DNA from: Endomychus coccineus | Lineage: Eukaryota > Arthropoda > Insecta > Coleoptera > Endomychidae | Direction of reading: 5' to 3' | DNA: 64,000 nucleotides | Assembly: GCA_958510875.1 (NCBI GenBank) | Contig: OY294067.1 | Location: 253,657,736-253,721,735, forward strand | Part shown: piece by piece, positions 25,452 through 37,045 of the stretch | Layout of the letters: every line of letters begins with the position of its first letter | Position numbering within the stretch: the first letter of the stretch is position 1 | The notes under the pieces: model-generated | The model's input: only the letters and a program-made list of their open reading frames with translations | What the model was told of the DNA's origin: nothing | Databases searched by the model: none | Program-made: the position numbers and the translations under genes

Positions 25452-26021
25452 CACGGTCGTACATACAGGTCTGGGGACTCGTATGTTTGACATGGGTCTC
25501 TTACGCGTCGCCAAACTCGTAGTCCCTCGCTCAGCCACTAGCTAGTGCTTGGATCTCGAAGTGGTAAAACGATTTCTTTCCGGAATCGCAAGCAGTATTA
25601 CTAAGTATTCTGATTTGAGAGAGGAATAGAACTGTTACTCTTGTCAAAATGTATTACTCACCTAAAAAATAACTTCCCTTTTATCGTTATACATGCTCGC
25701 ACACATAAAAGACTTCGTTAAAACGATTTCTATCCGGAATCGCAAGCATCCACTTTTTTCGCATTTCCGCATCTTTCACCTTTAACAACAGGCGTTTTTT
25801 ACTTCACACTTTTGTACCACGTTTTGTATTTCGTCACAATGCACAGTTTCGTAATTTGTTTCTAAAAACGCAGGTATTCCTTGTGTTTACAACTTAAGAA
25901 TGACAGTTGTCAGAGTACTCTCACGTGACGTCTTTGGTACTACGCGACAGTCGACGCTTAGCGGTCCCACTTCTCACATAGGAAACAGCCCCGAGTTTCC
26001 AGACCTGTATGTACGACCGTG
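25452..26021. mobile_element. CACGGTCGTA-family MITE, copy 2 (570 bp)
   Basis: Inverted ends CACGGTCGTACATACAGGTC / GACCTGTATGTACGACCGTG, flanked by exact 8-bp duplications GTATAGAC (25444-25451 and 26022-26029). It starts 16 bases beyond the duplication of copy 1 and contains the internal segment with the direct repeat that copy 1 has lost. Non-coding. Confidence 0.92.
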
Positions 26022-26029
26022 GTATAGAC

Positions 26030-27430
26030 TTAGAATTTGTAGTTATGAAATTTCATGGTGATAACACAGAGTAAGTATTTATTATGTGCATCGACATATA
26101 CATATGGACTGCGTCGATGATTATGTAAGGTATTAGACAGAGATGAAGATAATTCTGACCACGTGACAAGTGGCAAGAACGTGAATAATTTACATTGATT
26201 TAAATGGAGCACTTTACGAATCTCATGAATTATCAAGTTATAATCGTCTTTGATCGGTTTTTATGATTCAGCAACAATACATAATAGTATTATGTACAAA
26301 ATTACATCAACGATATAGAATTAATCATCGTTCATTTTGAATTTAGTCATATTTCCATGAAGCATCTATATGCAACTTGTTTTGTATTTCTTCAATGGAA
26401 AATTTTAGTATGTAATGAACTGAAATTACTCTACCCCACGTTAAATGACATATTTAGTTATCAACAGCTTCAATTATTAATTGATACATATATCCAACTA
26501 CAGAATCATTACCATACATGACCTAATAAATAAAACATCTTTCATAATGCCGAGGAGATTTAATTATAATATGGAAAACAAGTAACATATACACATTATT
26601 CAAAATTAAGCAACCTATAACATATAGTCTATAAATATCAAAATCCTCAAATAATTAGACATAAATAATATTTGCTATTTCTTGGAGTATTTCGAAAAAA
26701 AAGTAGGTCATTTATTAAAATTATTGATCTAATTCGTTACTATATAACCCAAACCTGGATTTTTCCTAAGCCAGAGATGGATCTGATTGTGTCTCAAGAT
26801 GCTAAATATAAATAAGAAGAACTGGAAATTACATAAATGAACAGTTATTGTTATTCAGTGGTGATCTTCTGGTATTGTGGCTAGTCGCAGATGTCAAATT
26901 GCTAGCTTACCTTTTGTTATAATAATAAACATTAACAAAATATTACGGTTTCTAAAGAAAATAAAAGTGATATAAACATTAACGTTATCGGTAACCTTAA
27001 TTTTGAACTTAAATTTTACCAACAGAGGAACATTATGAAATAATATCAGGTACTGTTACTGTTAAAAATACAAATTCTTCGAGAATAAAACTAAACATTG
27101 TTCTGAATTATCCTGCCCGCCCTTCACATGTGTTAATACATTTTTGAGATGTTTAACTTTTGCATTCATTCGACGATTACCTGTAGTCAAGTAATTCATA
27201 TTACTTTTCTTTGCTTATCAATAATATGCTTCGTAATTTGAAAAATTATGTACATGTTAGAAGATGAAGGTACAGGACTGAAAAGATTGTATCAAAATGT
27301 AATAAATCTACTTAGCATATAATATACCAATGAGGTGCCCTCACAACAAATAATGTTTGCATAATCACTAGTAAAAACATGATAATAACATATACCCAGC
27401 TAAAAATTATGACAAATTCATATTGTTTAC
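26030..27430. other. AT-rich intergenic sequence
   Basis: No gene, RNA or bounded repeat was recognised. Short frames have no protein similarity that I can see. Confidence 0.5.
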
Positions 27431-27437
27431 CGATTTC

Positions 27438-27878
27438 TAGTTTCTCTGGGTTTTAACTTACGTTTCAAAACATTCGCTGGAAAATTTTAAATACTAGGAG
27501 GAACTACATGGTATTTTACTGATTGCCTTACCAATGAATACCTGAAATTATTTTCTGTAAAGTGTTCACTACAAAGAAGAGAACTCTTGTTGGGCACATA
27601 GTTTTTTCTCTTCATTGCTATTACCCATTTTTGTTTCATATTTTCATCTGAAGGAAAACTGAAATGAGAAGTAATTATTACGCTGTTAGTTTATATTTTC
27701 GATTGTGAATAGTCGATTAAAATTGTAATTCTAACGTCTACGCTTTAATTACATTATTGTCAATTAAGTATCTACTACTACTATCCAGTATATTCTAAAC
27801 TTGTAAATATCAGTAAAAACTAGGTCCTCCTTTTTGATACCGATTTGTACATTCAAATCCGGAACACGATTTCACCAT
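27438..27878 (-). pseudogene. Decayed THAP-domain gene
   Basis: Exon 1 (27811-27878) reads MVKSCSGFECTNRYQKGGPSFY, the start of a THAP zinc finger with its first Cys pair. After a 152-bp intron ending CAG, exon 2 starts at 27658 and reads FPSDENMKQKWVIAMKRK then SSLLCSEHF, giving the second Cys-x2-His pair, and VVPPSI near the end of the domain. All four C2CH ligands are present. Two defects suggest decay: an in-frame TAA at 27487-27489 interrupts the domain end, beyond which similarity continues (NFPANVLKRK), and the only in-phase 5' splice position has AT instead of GT. Such domains bind DNA; no downstream exons were found. Confidence 0.65.
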
Positions 27879-28489
27879 TGTTATATTTTAGATGTATTAA
27901 AAGTTTCCAATAAAACTAATTAATCACACATTTCACTATTATAACCTTATTGTCGCCAAGAGTTATTACACAATATCATTCGATAAAATCAAAGTAAAAT
28001 GCGAAACAACTAATCACAACTAAAAAACAAAGCACTAAAGAAGTTTTCTGTATTAAAATAATGCTATTTTCTTTTGAAACAACATAATATGATAGATTAC
28101 AGTATCATGTACTCTTATGGCTAGAACGATGTTTTGCCACTTGTCAGCTGTTTCATATGTTGGAGTCAATGAAAATCCCTCATGCGCTATCCATGTATGT
28201 ATATATAATATCTATGGGTAATAGCCTTGTTTGCACAGAAGATTTGCTCATTTTTTAAATAATAATAGAACATTAGAATTTAGTTGTTCTATGAATTGAT
28301 TATACACAATACCTCACTCCTCTACTCAGTGACTCACTCCTATGTAATATTAGTCCATAGATTAGATATTATATATAGGAGATATTAGTCTGAGCACAAT
28401 ACACATCAATTCATCAAATATGTAAATTATCTACTTTTATAAATAGTTTTACTTTAAAAGTTAAATAAAATCATTCTAAAAATATCATA

Positions 28490-31400
28490 ATGGATAATTT
28501 GTCACAGCAAACAGATGAAATTGAGGCATTAAAATCTATATATGACAAGTTATGGATAATAGAAGACGGAATAAGTTCTTATAGTATGCAAGTATCCCCA
28601 GAAGTTAAGTTATTCGTAACATTGAATCAAAGTTATCCTCAAGATTCTCCTCCAACATATGAACTTTTTGCACCTGAACTATCTTTTGAGCAGAAAAATA
28701 TGATAAAGGAAGAATTTCAAACTATTTTTGAGTAAGCATCTAGTATTCTAATGTTAATTTAGTATGTACTTAATATTTCTGGTATTGCATTTATTCAACC
28801 AAAAATAAACCAGCCCATTCCATATGGTAGAAAGTTATTTTATGAGTATATTTCTTCCTTTGTAAGAATGATTAGATGTCACATATTTTAAGCTCCAGAT
28901 CCTCACCAATTATTTTTGTTTAATTATCAATTACTTAAATGTTATTATTCTAAAGTTGAATCCTTTCCTATTCTAGTACTGTACATTCCCATAAATTTTT
29001 CTCGCATGTCTCAAATTATTGGAGACTGCGGAAAATGTAATTTATATTGTTGCAGACAGTGTAACCTTATCAAAGTTGATAAACCTTAATGTGCCACACC
29101 ATTTATTGCACTGTTCAGCATTCCATTACAACACTGCTAGATATAGTCAGTTAATAACAATGACCAGAGTTATGGCAATAGGTGATAGGTGGTAACTTTT
29201 ATAGAGGTAGAACTTGCTGTAATTTTAAACTTAGATACCAAGCATTTTTTTGTTATTTTAGACTTAACAAAACAGATTCAACCTTTGCTAACCATTTTTT
29301 ACCTTTCCTAATTCAGATTTTACAAAATCAAACCAAAAGTTTCAAATTAAATACATTACAAGCAATAGATTTATAAAGGTGCCAAAAACTCCAATAACAA
29401 TATCCTGGATTATCAGTTAGACCTATACCAAGTGATCTTTTCCTTTGTCTTTCAAATCAGTCTTAGAATATTAAATAATATTTATCCTAATGCACAAATT
29501 GTTTCTTAATTCACACTGTACTTTCTCACGATCTACTCTCAATTGTAATCTCATTAACCCTATTGTACTTTAGTTCCTCTTTATATTTGAAATGTTTATT
29601 GTGTACTTCATAATTTTGTATCTGTTTGATAACGGCACTTCGGTGTTGAAACTATAGTAACATGTTCATGTTACTATTAAAAGTAATTGTTCTTTTATTT
29701 AATAATATTAGGTATTGTAGAGAAGTTGATTTTATTTCAACATTTGAAACTTCTGCAAGTAAATCTATAAATTATTTCGGTTCAACTTTATTAAATATTG
29801 TTTTAATCTGGTTTTAGAATAATTTTCATTTATTACTTATTACTCAACAAAAGTAGATTCAATTATACCTATTTACTATTGCTACAACTGTTTATTTTAC
29901 TCTTTATTATTAAGTATTTATACTTTTTATATTTTGTTAATGGGATATCCCATGATATATAAAGTCTGATACTGTTAAGTTCGTATCACAAAATTCTGGG
30001 GGAAGGGTAGTTCAGAACAAACATAATATTTTAGCATTAAGAAATAATGAAGTTACTGAAGCTATTTAATCATATGCTAAAAAAGTGTTTAATTGAGTGA
30101 ATTGCAGTTTTATTTCAATTGATTAACGATAATGATATATATTATACTATAGGGAGAACATGGGTAGTCCAATCTTATTTCAATGGATTGAAAAATTGAA
30201 AGAGATTTCTCATCGGAAAACCAAGAAGGAGAATGTGGAAGAAAAATTGAAGCCACAAGTTGTAGATACTCCAAATAAAAATTTAGGAAAATATGCCAGT
30301 GAACTTTCGCACGGCCCAATAATAGAAGATCGAAAGAGTGTTTTTCAAGGACATGTATGCACAGTTACAAGTGAATCTGATGTGAAGTATGTGCTATTCA
30401 ATTTTTGTTGACGCTTTCAACATTTTGAATATTTTTATTCAGTGCTAGATAAGATAACTTATACATTTATATTTACATTTTCAGAAATGTTTTGGAATAT
30501 CTGATGGATAATAAGAAGATAGCTCAAGCCACTCATAATATATATGCATATAGAGTTTCAAAAGATAAAAGTATTTTGCAGGTAATTTTATATAATATAA
30601 TTTTCTCATAACATTTCATCATCATGCTTTTGGAAGTGAATAGAGCAATTAATTTGAATGAAAAAGTTGGTTGACATATTATTATTGTTCAGGGTCTTAT
30701 TTCAAACAATAGGGAAACTTGAAATTGATATATTTGTTATCTACCTTCGAATTAATACCAAGAATAAAGCTTTGTAATCAAAACACATTTAAGCGAAATC
30801 AGGAGTGTATATTATTGAATACTACTACTAGGTGTGATACTGTATCGCCTTTTAAAATTTTAGGGAAAACTTGTTTTATTTGGTTCCATCTCGGATGTCT
30901 TTTGTTTTCGTTATGCAATGTCTAAGATAGCCTGTAAAGCAATATAGTGACTTAAATAAAACAACTAATAATAGTTTGATTTTCACTAATTTAATATATG
31001 AATGTAACTAGTTTGGCTAACACTGTAGCTTCTTCAAACAGACATTACAATGTACTGACTTACAACAAATAGCTAGTCTGATAAACAGCAGGGTAGGTGG
31101 TTAATGGAATATCATCTAATTGCGGTTTGACCAATCGAGGGAATGAACGAAACGAAAAATCTTATTACACAAATTTAACAGGGGAGAATTATTAAATATT
31201 AGTTAATCGTTCTGCAGAATATCAGACTTCTAATAGTTTTTACCAGCAAATTTAATTTATTACTTTTATTCTGAAGTTGTAAAAACTGTTGTGATAAAAT
31301 AGTACTTTGTAATATCTATTAAAAGAGTTCTACTGTTAGCGAAACTAGTTACATTTATTTATTAAATTAGTGAAAATCAAACTATTAATACGTAGTTGTT

Positions 31401-33307
31401 CTATTTCAATTTATAATGGATTGTCATCAAATGGCGGTATTCAATTTTGCAATATAGTAAAGTGATATCTTGGGTTATGGTGCTCACGACTAGGAAGCTT
31501 GTCCTTCAACTGTGGACCAGTGGAAGTTGGTAATGGATAACAGAGTTTCAATATTGCGAATATTATTGCACCTGGATATACGGATTCGCAAACCCTGTGA
31601 TTTAGGTGATGCAAAACTCCTTAATATTGCCCTAAATTGGGGCAAGGAAGAAGGATTAACCGCACCAAAATTGGTGATATTTACTTCCCTGATAAATTTA
31701 CAACATCCCAATATTATTGGAATACAAACAGGTGATGCATAAACTTGATTGTAAAAAATTTAATTGCCAAAGATGAAGTATGAATAACAGGAGCAATGAA
31801 TATTACTATGTATGGAAAACTGAATTACTTACTGTATTCTTATCTGATTATCCAAACTACAAAATATATGCAGAATAAGAGCCTATGGCCGTAAGTTTGG
31901 GAAATAATGTGTCACTTGATTCTGGCTAGCCATTATGGCTTTTATCCTAAGCCATTTTCAATTTGAAATTGATTAGAGATTAATTCCGTGCATTGACTTG
32001 CAAAAGAATATATACTATTCTGAAACAGTATAAATCAAATAATTTGAAGAAAGTATATCTACATTGCTGCATCTTACAATGTACCTGGGAACAAAACGGG
32101 ACACTGTATTGCAGTGGAGTGGGATAATTTAGATGCTTTGCTATTTTTTGGAGCTTGATTGAAGACTCTATAGTTGAGCACATATTATGCATTTAATGCA
32201 TGCCTTAAGTGCTAAATTGTTTCATAAAAATGGTGATTGTGTAATTGATTCAATATGCCCGCTATAGGCAGGATTTGCCTTTTAATGAAAACTGATATGC
32301 ATTTCATTAAACTACGATTAGTGAAAACAGTTTCTTTTTCTTTAAATATAGTGGTTTTTTTTCTGATTGCAACTACCTATTTGAATATAAGGTTATATTG
32401 TAATAAACAGCTATTCATAAAAATTCATTGTGGTTCTTTGAAGCCTAGGCCAAGGTCTTTTGCACACGATGTCTCTTATCACCTAGTAGATCGGCTTCCA
32501 CTCCCGAGTGTTCACTCAACAACCAAAGGGTGGTTTCCACTTGTGGGTTCACTCTACTACCAAAGGGCGGTCCTCCCCCACCATGCTCCTCCAGTGACCG
32601 AGCCCTGAAGAGGTTAAGACTGTCCTCGTATATTTTTATTCAACGTTACCAGGCCAGGAAAATTTTGGGAAATCCTTACTATTTCCAAGTACCGGTAGGG
32701 ATCTTTAACGTGCGGTGACATTGTGCAGCACACGGGACCTCTCGTCTTATTTCCCATCTGAAGAAAGGTACTGTTAGATACCAATGAATATCACCGCCTT
32801 TTGCCTGAGATATGTGAAAACATCTCAGCCGTCACCCAGGTCGCCGATGTAAGTGGTAACCGTACTTATCGCTACATTACCGAAGATATAGCGTGAACTA
32901 TATCAAGATTCATTATTTTCAAGTACATATGGTATTAAGTAGAATTGGAAATTGTCCAGTATGTGGTATTGATTCAATATACCCTAGGAATAAAACTTAT
33001 TTCATAAGACTAATTTTCACATGATTCTCCATTTCTAGGATTGTGAAGATGATGGCGAAAATCATGCCAGCCGAAGGTTATTGCATTTACTTCAAATACT
33101 CGATTTACACAATGTGATGGTCGTCGTTTCCCGTTGGTACGTGATTCTATTTTTTCATAAATTCAATTATTTTAATTTGTCAGTTTTGGAAATAATTCTA
33201 ATAAAGATTGTTTTAGGTATGGTGGAATTCAATTAGGACCAGATCGATTCAAGCACATAACTAATGCTGCTAGACAGGCATTAGTTGCCGCTAGCATCAT
33301 TAAATGA
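28490..33307 (+). CDS. IMPACT: IMPACT/Yih1 family protein (RWD + UPF0029), 5 exons
   Basis: Cytoplasmic regulator that competes with GCN2 for GCN1 and so restrains eIF2-alpha phosphorylation during amino-acid stress. Exons 28490-28731, 30153-30386, 30485-30581, 33039-33136 and 33217-33307 join in phase to 253 residues, near yeast Yih1 and shorter than human IMPACT. Exon 1 is the RWD domain (MDNLSQQTDEIEALKSIYDK, later YPQDSPPTYEL). Exon 2 is a Lys/Glu-rich linker and the start of the YigZ-type domain (HGPIIEDRKSVFQGHV). Exons 3-5 complete it: IAQATHNIYAYRV, DCEDDGE, NVMVVVSRWYGGIQLGPDRF. The usual Gly-rich turn after DDGE is NHASRR here. The poly(A) signal AATAAA is at 33343-33348. Introns 1 and 3 hold repeat debris. 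Confidence 0.95.
29182..29660 (+). mobile_element. Penelope-like element 3' fragment
   Basis: In IMPACT intron 1. The frame to 29376 contains RLNKTDSTFANHFLPF and SFKLNTLQAIDL, like the C-terminal part of Penelope-type endonuclease domains (FAxH ... KxFKLNxLExLEI). Some 250 bp further is TGATAACGGCACTTCGGTGT followed by TGAAAC (29627-29652), a hairpin plus GAAAC that resembles a degenerate hammerhead core. Truncated and non-functional. Confidence 0.5.
30968..31389. mobile_element. MITE with about 50-bp inverted ends
   Basis: In IMPACT intron 3. The left end TAATAGTTTGATTTTCACTA and its complement near 31388 continue as inverted repeats through AATGTAACTAGTTT. The 420-bp interior is non-coding. 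The exact target duplication is unclear because both edges are AT-rich. Confidence 0.7.
31400..33030. other. IMPACT intron 3, repeat-like GC-richer block
   Basis: The part from about 32420 to 32900 is richer in GC than its surroundings and looks like a dispersed repeat of unknown class. The frame 31512-31742 on the plus strand has no recognised similarity. Nothing else supported. Confidence 0.3.
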
Positions 33308-34123
33308 TGCTGAAATGCTTATGTTTCTTGTTATTGTATTTAAATAAATATTTATTTTTTACATAGCTTTTATCTACCCAATGTTATAGAGTAATGTATT
33401 CACTCTATGGCATTATACATATGTAATGATGCTTCAATTCTAGACAAAATAAAATATGTATCAGCCATTTGAATGCTTCCAGGATATGGTTACCAAAAGA
33501 TGACAGCTAAATCGTTTCCCCGAAAATTATACCATCAATCCAAATGATACACAGGAAATGTTAGACAGTTTTTCGGAATGGAACTAGCGAAGATATGGCC
33601 AATAGAAATTAAGAAGCCATTAATGTCAATTCGAAAATGTACAATTTTTATAACACTAATAAGAATATCCTACTTGAAATTTGGCATGATAGTGTTAATA
33701 TCTCCAATTCCTCGTAAAGGTGCCCTGTGCAGAAGCCTGTTATCTTGTATAATAGAGATGTTTTAGTGGTAACGAAAGAAACTCGTGTTTTCAGCTAACG
33801 GCTGGCTACACCAACATTTTTATTTTCCATGGTACCCTGGATTTTATATGATAAATTTAATAATGGAACCTACTGAAGAAATCATACCATATAAATCGTG
33901 GTCGTTGAAAATTCCAATCAAAACCATAGGGCTGTGTGTAGTAATATATTTTACCGCCAACCGTCAGTAAAGCTATACATTATCGTGGCTATTTTCGGAA
34001 GTATATCACTATTTTACTGTAAAAATCAAGCATTTTACCTGCCGCAAATATTTATAAATCATGACCCACATTAAACAGGAATTGTATGTCGCAGTCACGT
34101 CTGTCGCAGCTCCACAGTAAAAG
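33308..34123. other. Region downstream of IMPACT, no gene seen
   Basis: Holds the IMPACT poly(A) signal and AT-rich sequence. The small frames at 33578-33766 and 33785-33970 have no recognisable domains. Confidence 0.45.
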
Positions 34124-34131
34124 TTTTACCG

Positions 34132-34435
34132 CAACGAGGTCTACTACTAGAGTAGACAACTAAGCCTTTCACGGGTAATCTGGCGGACATTCTGTCCTTC
34201 TCGCACACATGTACTGCGCTCTCGCTCGCACGATTTCCCCTTAATTCTCCTCAACTATGACGGTATGCGCGGCGCGCGTTATATTATATTTCAAAGTTCT
34301 GTTATATTCTTATACTCTTTGTGATAATAAAAATGGTTGGCATTTGCAAATATTGTAAGAAAAAAGTTTTTTTTTTATAATAAAATACGTACAAATAATA
34401 GAATCTATACATAACCTACGTAGTAGACCTCGTTG
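34132..34435. mobile_element. MITE, CAACGAGG ends, 8-bp target duplication
   Basis: Ends CAACGAGGTCTACTAC and GTAGTAGACCTCGTTG are perfect 16-bp inverted repeats. TTTTACCG flanks the 304-bp element on both sides (34124-34131, 34436-34443). The 8-bp duplication is typical of hAT-superfamily movement. Interior shares about 100 bp with the element at 35357-35604 (AGAGTAGAC, CCTTTCAC, TACTGCGCTCTC blocks). Confidence 0.9.
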
Positions 34436-34502
34436 TTTTACCGTCAATACTTTCTATACCTTCGATTCTCCTCAAAAAGTAATAATACGTATTAGGTTGA
34501 AC

Positions 34503-35117
34503 CACGGTCGTACATACAGGTCTGGGAACTCGAAGCTGTTTCCTATGTGAAGTGAGTCCGCTAAGCGTCATCTGTTGCATAGTACCAAAAGGGTGGCGTA
34601 TGAGTCGAGGAATGATCTCTGGCACGTATACGACCGTGTTCTCTGGCAACTGTCATTGTTGACTTGTAAACACAAGGAATACCGGCGTTTTTAGAAAAAA
34701 ATTACGAAACCGTGCATTTGCCGAAATGCAAAACGGGGTACAAAAGTGTAAAGGAAGAGACTTCTGTTTTTAAAGAGCCGAAAGATGCGGAAATGCGAAA
34801 AAATGGATGCTTGCGATTCCGGATAGAAATCGTTTTAACGAGGTCTGTTATGTATGTGTGCGAGCATTTATAACGAAAAAGAGGAAGTTATTTTCAAGGT
34901 GAGTAATACATTTTGACAAGAGTAACAGTTCTATTCCTCTCTCAAATCAGAATAGTAAATATTGCGTTACGAGAAAAATTGTTTTACTTAATAATGTGAT
35001 TGTTGCCATATTTCGATCCAAACGCTAGCTGGTGGCTGAGCTAGGGCCTACGAGTTTGGCGACATGTAAGAGACTCATGTCAAACATAGAGTTCCCAGAC
35101 CTGTATGTACGACCGTG
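34503..35117. mobile_element. CACGGTCGTA-family MITE, copy 3 (615 bp)
   Basis: Inverted ends CACGGTCGTACATACAGGTC / GACCTGTATGTACGACCGTG as in copies 1 and 2, in the opposite internal orientation. Flanks GGTTGAAC and TGTTCAAC agree at 6 of 8 positions. An internal GTATACGACCGTG near 34625 looks like a leftover end of a further copy. Non-coding. Confidence 0.88.
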
Positions 35118-35356
35118 TGTTCAACCAACACAATACATAATTGGAAGTAACCTCAAAAATTAAAAAACCTGCCAAAGATACCATAGAAAATCAATTTTTA
35201 TATTAATATTCTCTATGATGTAGCGAGAAAACCAGCGACTGATTCACTACTGTTGATACAGTGGAATGTACCCAATACAATATACTGCAACACTGTCGAT
35301 GCTTAACCAAAGCATAAAGTCTAATCAGGAGAACTGGCAACTGGCTTGGTAGGGGC

Positions 35357-35604
35357 CAAAGAGTTTTATATATAGAGTAGACTACATGCCTTTCACTGGA
35401 AAGTTGACGGACATACTGCGCTCTCACTCGCATGATGTGCGGGCGTTATACTTATTCTTAGATTCTTATACTCTTGTGATAGAAGGGGAGACCGTGCAAG
35501 TGAAAGCGCACTACATGTACGAGAAGGACAGAATGTTCGACTAGTTACCAGCGTTTTCCTATGCTTAACACACTACTTGCCTACTCCATATATAGAACTC
35601 TTTG
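35357..35604. mobile_element. MITE, CAAAGAGTT ends, 8-bp target duplication
   Basis: Ends CAAAGAGTTTTATATATAGA and the near-complement ending AACTCTTTG; GTAGGGGC flanks both sides (35349-35356, 35605-35612). The 248-bp interior shares blocks with the 34132-34435 element, so both belong to one hAT-like MITE group. Confidence 0.88.
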
Positions 35605-35612
35605 GTAGGGGC

Positions 35613-37045
35613 ACGCTAGAAAACACAGGCAGTAGTGTAGAGTGCAGGTCTCGCAGAACTCTACTGTTTGCGCAAGAGTTAGCGGTGCATGTTCGCGTGC
35701 TCGTAAGAAAAACAGCCGCGAGAAAGTTGTAAAAATATTTAGGCAACACTTCGTGGTGGACAATTATATTTACAGAATCGTTGACAATTTTCTAGTGGAT
35801 TAAGTAAATTAATATTAGCGTAAAAGAGGATCGTAATCGAAATATCAAAAGAGATAAGACGCAATGAACATTTTAACTGCTCTGGAAATGTAACGTTTTT
35901 GTTAATTGACGTTTGATTTTCTATAATCGCAATTTCTTTAATTAATTTTAGGTTTCAAGAATGAATTTAAATCGAGATTGCATGTGTAGTAAAAGTAATC
36001 CTAATTCTGTTTTGAATATACCTAATATTAATATCATGATCTAATACGAAAACCCACTCTTGTGAACGAGGATGCGCAGAAACCACTTTGCGCTAGCGGT
36101 AGTCTTCCCCTGTCTGTGCTTTTTCGCATGTGCAATTATACCCGTGACATTGCGAATTGCTTCTCCTGTTCAGACTTCTTGAACCAAAGTAACTTACCAC
36201 ATACCTATTGCACATTTTCCAATATAAACTATGAATTTGCCTTGTCCGAGCTAGGCGTCTAATTGATCTTTTTCATTTTCTATACATTTCTAATGCCAGT
36301 TTTGCAATGCACTATAATTATTATAACACAGGGATGAAAATCGTGAAAAGAAGCCGATGCATCTGTTGTAAATTGATAGCACAGAACACGATGATGTGAA
36401 GTTGTTACACAGATAAACAATCTCAATTGTTTTGAATTGAAATTATATGCATTATTGTTGCGTTTTTTATTGAAAAATGAATTTTCGTATGTCCAACTTT
36501 ATTAGGTAGTTTGAGCGTCATATTTTGGATTATCTTGAATTGTAATAAAGTTAATTTTCAGTTTCCAATGACCACCGATAAAAATTTTGCTTCAGTTCCA
36601 GCTCGAAAGACAAATTTTCTTCTTCCCATGTCTTGCTAACACTGTCCTTATTTGCAATTTTTTGTCTCATTCAGGAATATCTCTGAATTTGCGGTTTTTA
36701 ATCAACCGGCTTACCTATAGATTCTTTACTGTATACACCTTTGTAAAACAATCAAATCCCAAACTCCCTAAGACCTCACAGAAAGCGTACGAATCAATCT
36801 GCATACGGACATAAGCATTTACCTACTCCCTTATTCTCCTTAACACTGACGTCACCGGAAATATAGCTTCATATTTTTATAATGGTACCTACATTTAATG
36901 TTTCTGGATTTTTCTAGATGTCATAATGACATAAACCCATTAATTCATCAAAAATTCACAGTTCTAAAACCGAAAAATTACAATCATTAGAATTAATTGA
37001 GGATTTGTGGAATCTCGTCGATAATATAACTAAGTGGACAGAACA
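35613..37045. promoter_or_regulatory. Upstream region of the ARMT1-like gene
   Basis: AT-rich sequence ahead of the first coding exon. The promoter and 5' UTR must be here, but no motif is clear. Small frames at 36062-36262 and 36587-36814 have no recognisable protein. Confidence 0.3.

Noticed and set aside
31490..31742. Overlapping frames on both strands in IMPACT intron 3
   Set aside because: Neither shows a recognisable domain or splice signals; kept only as part of an unassigned stretch.
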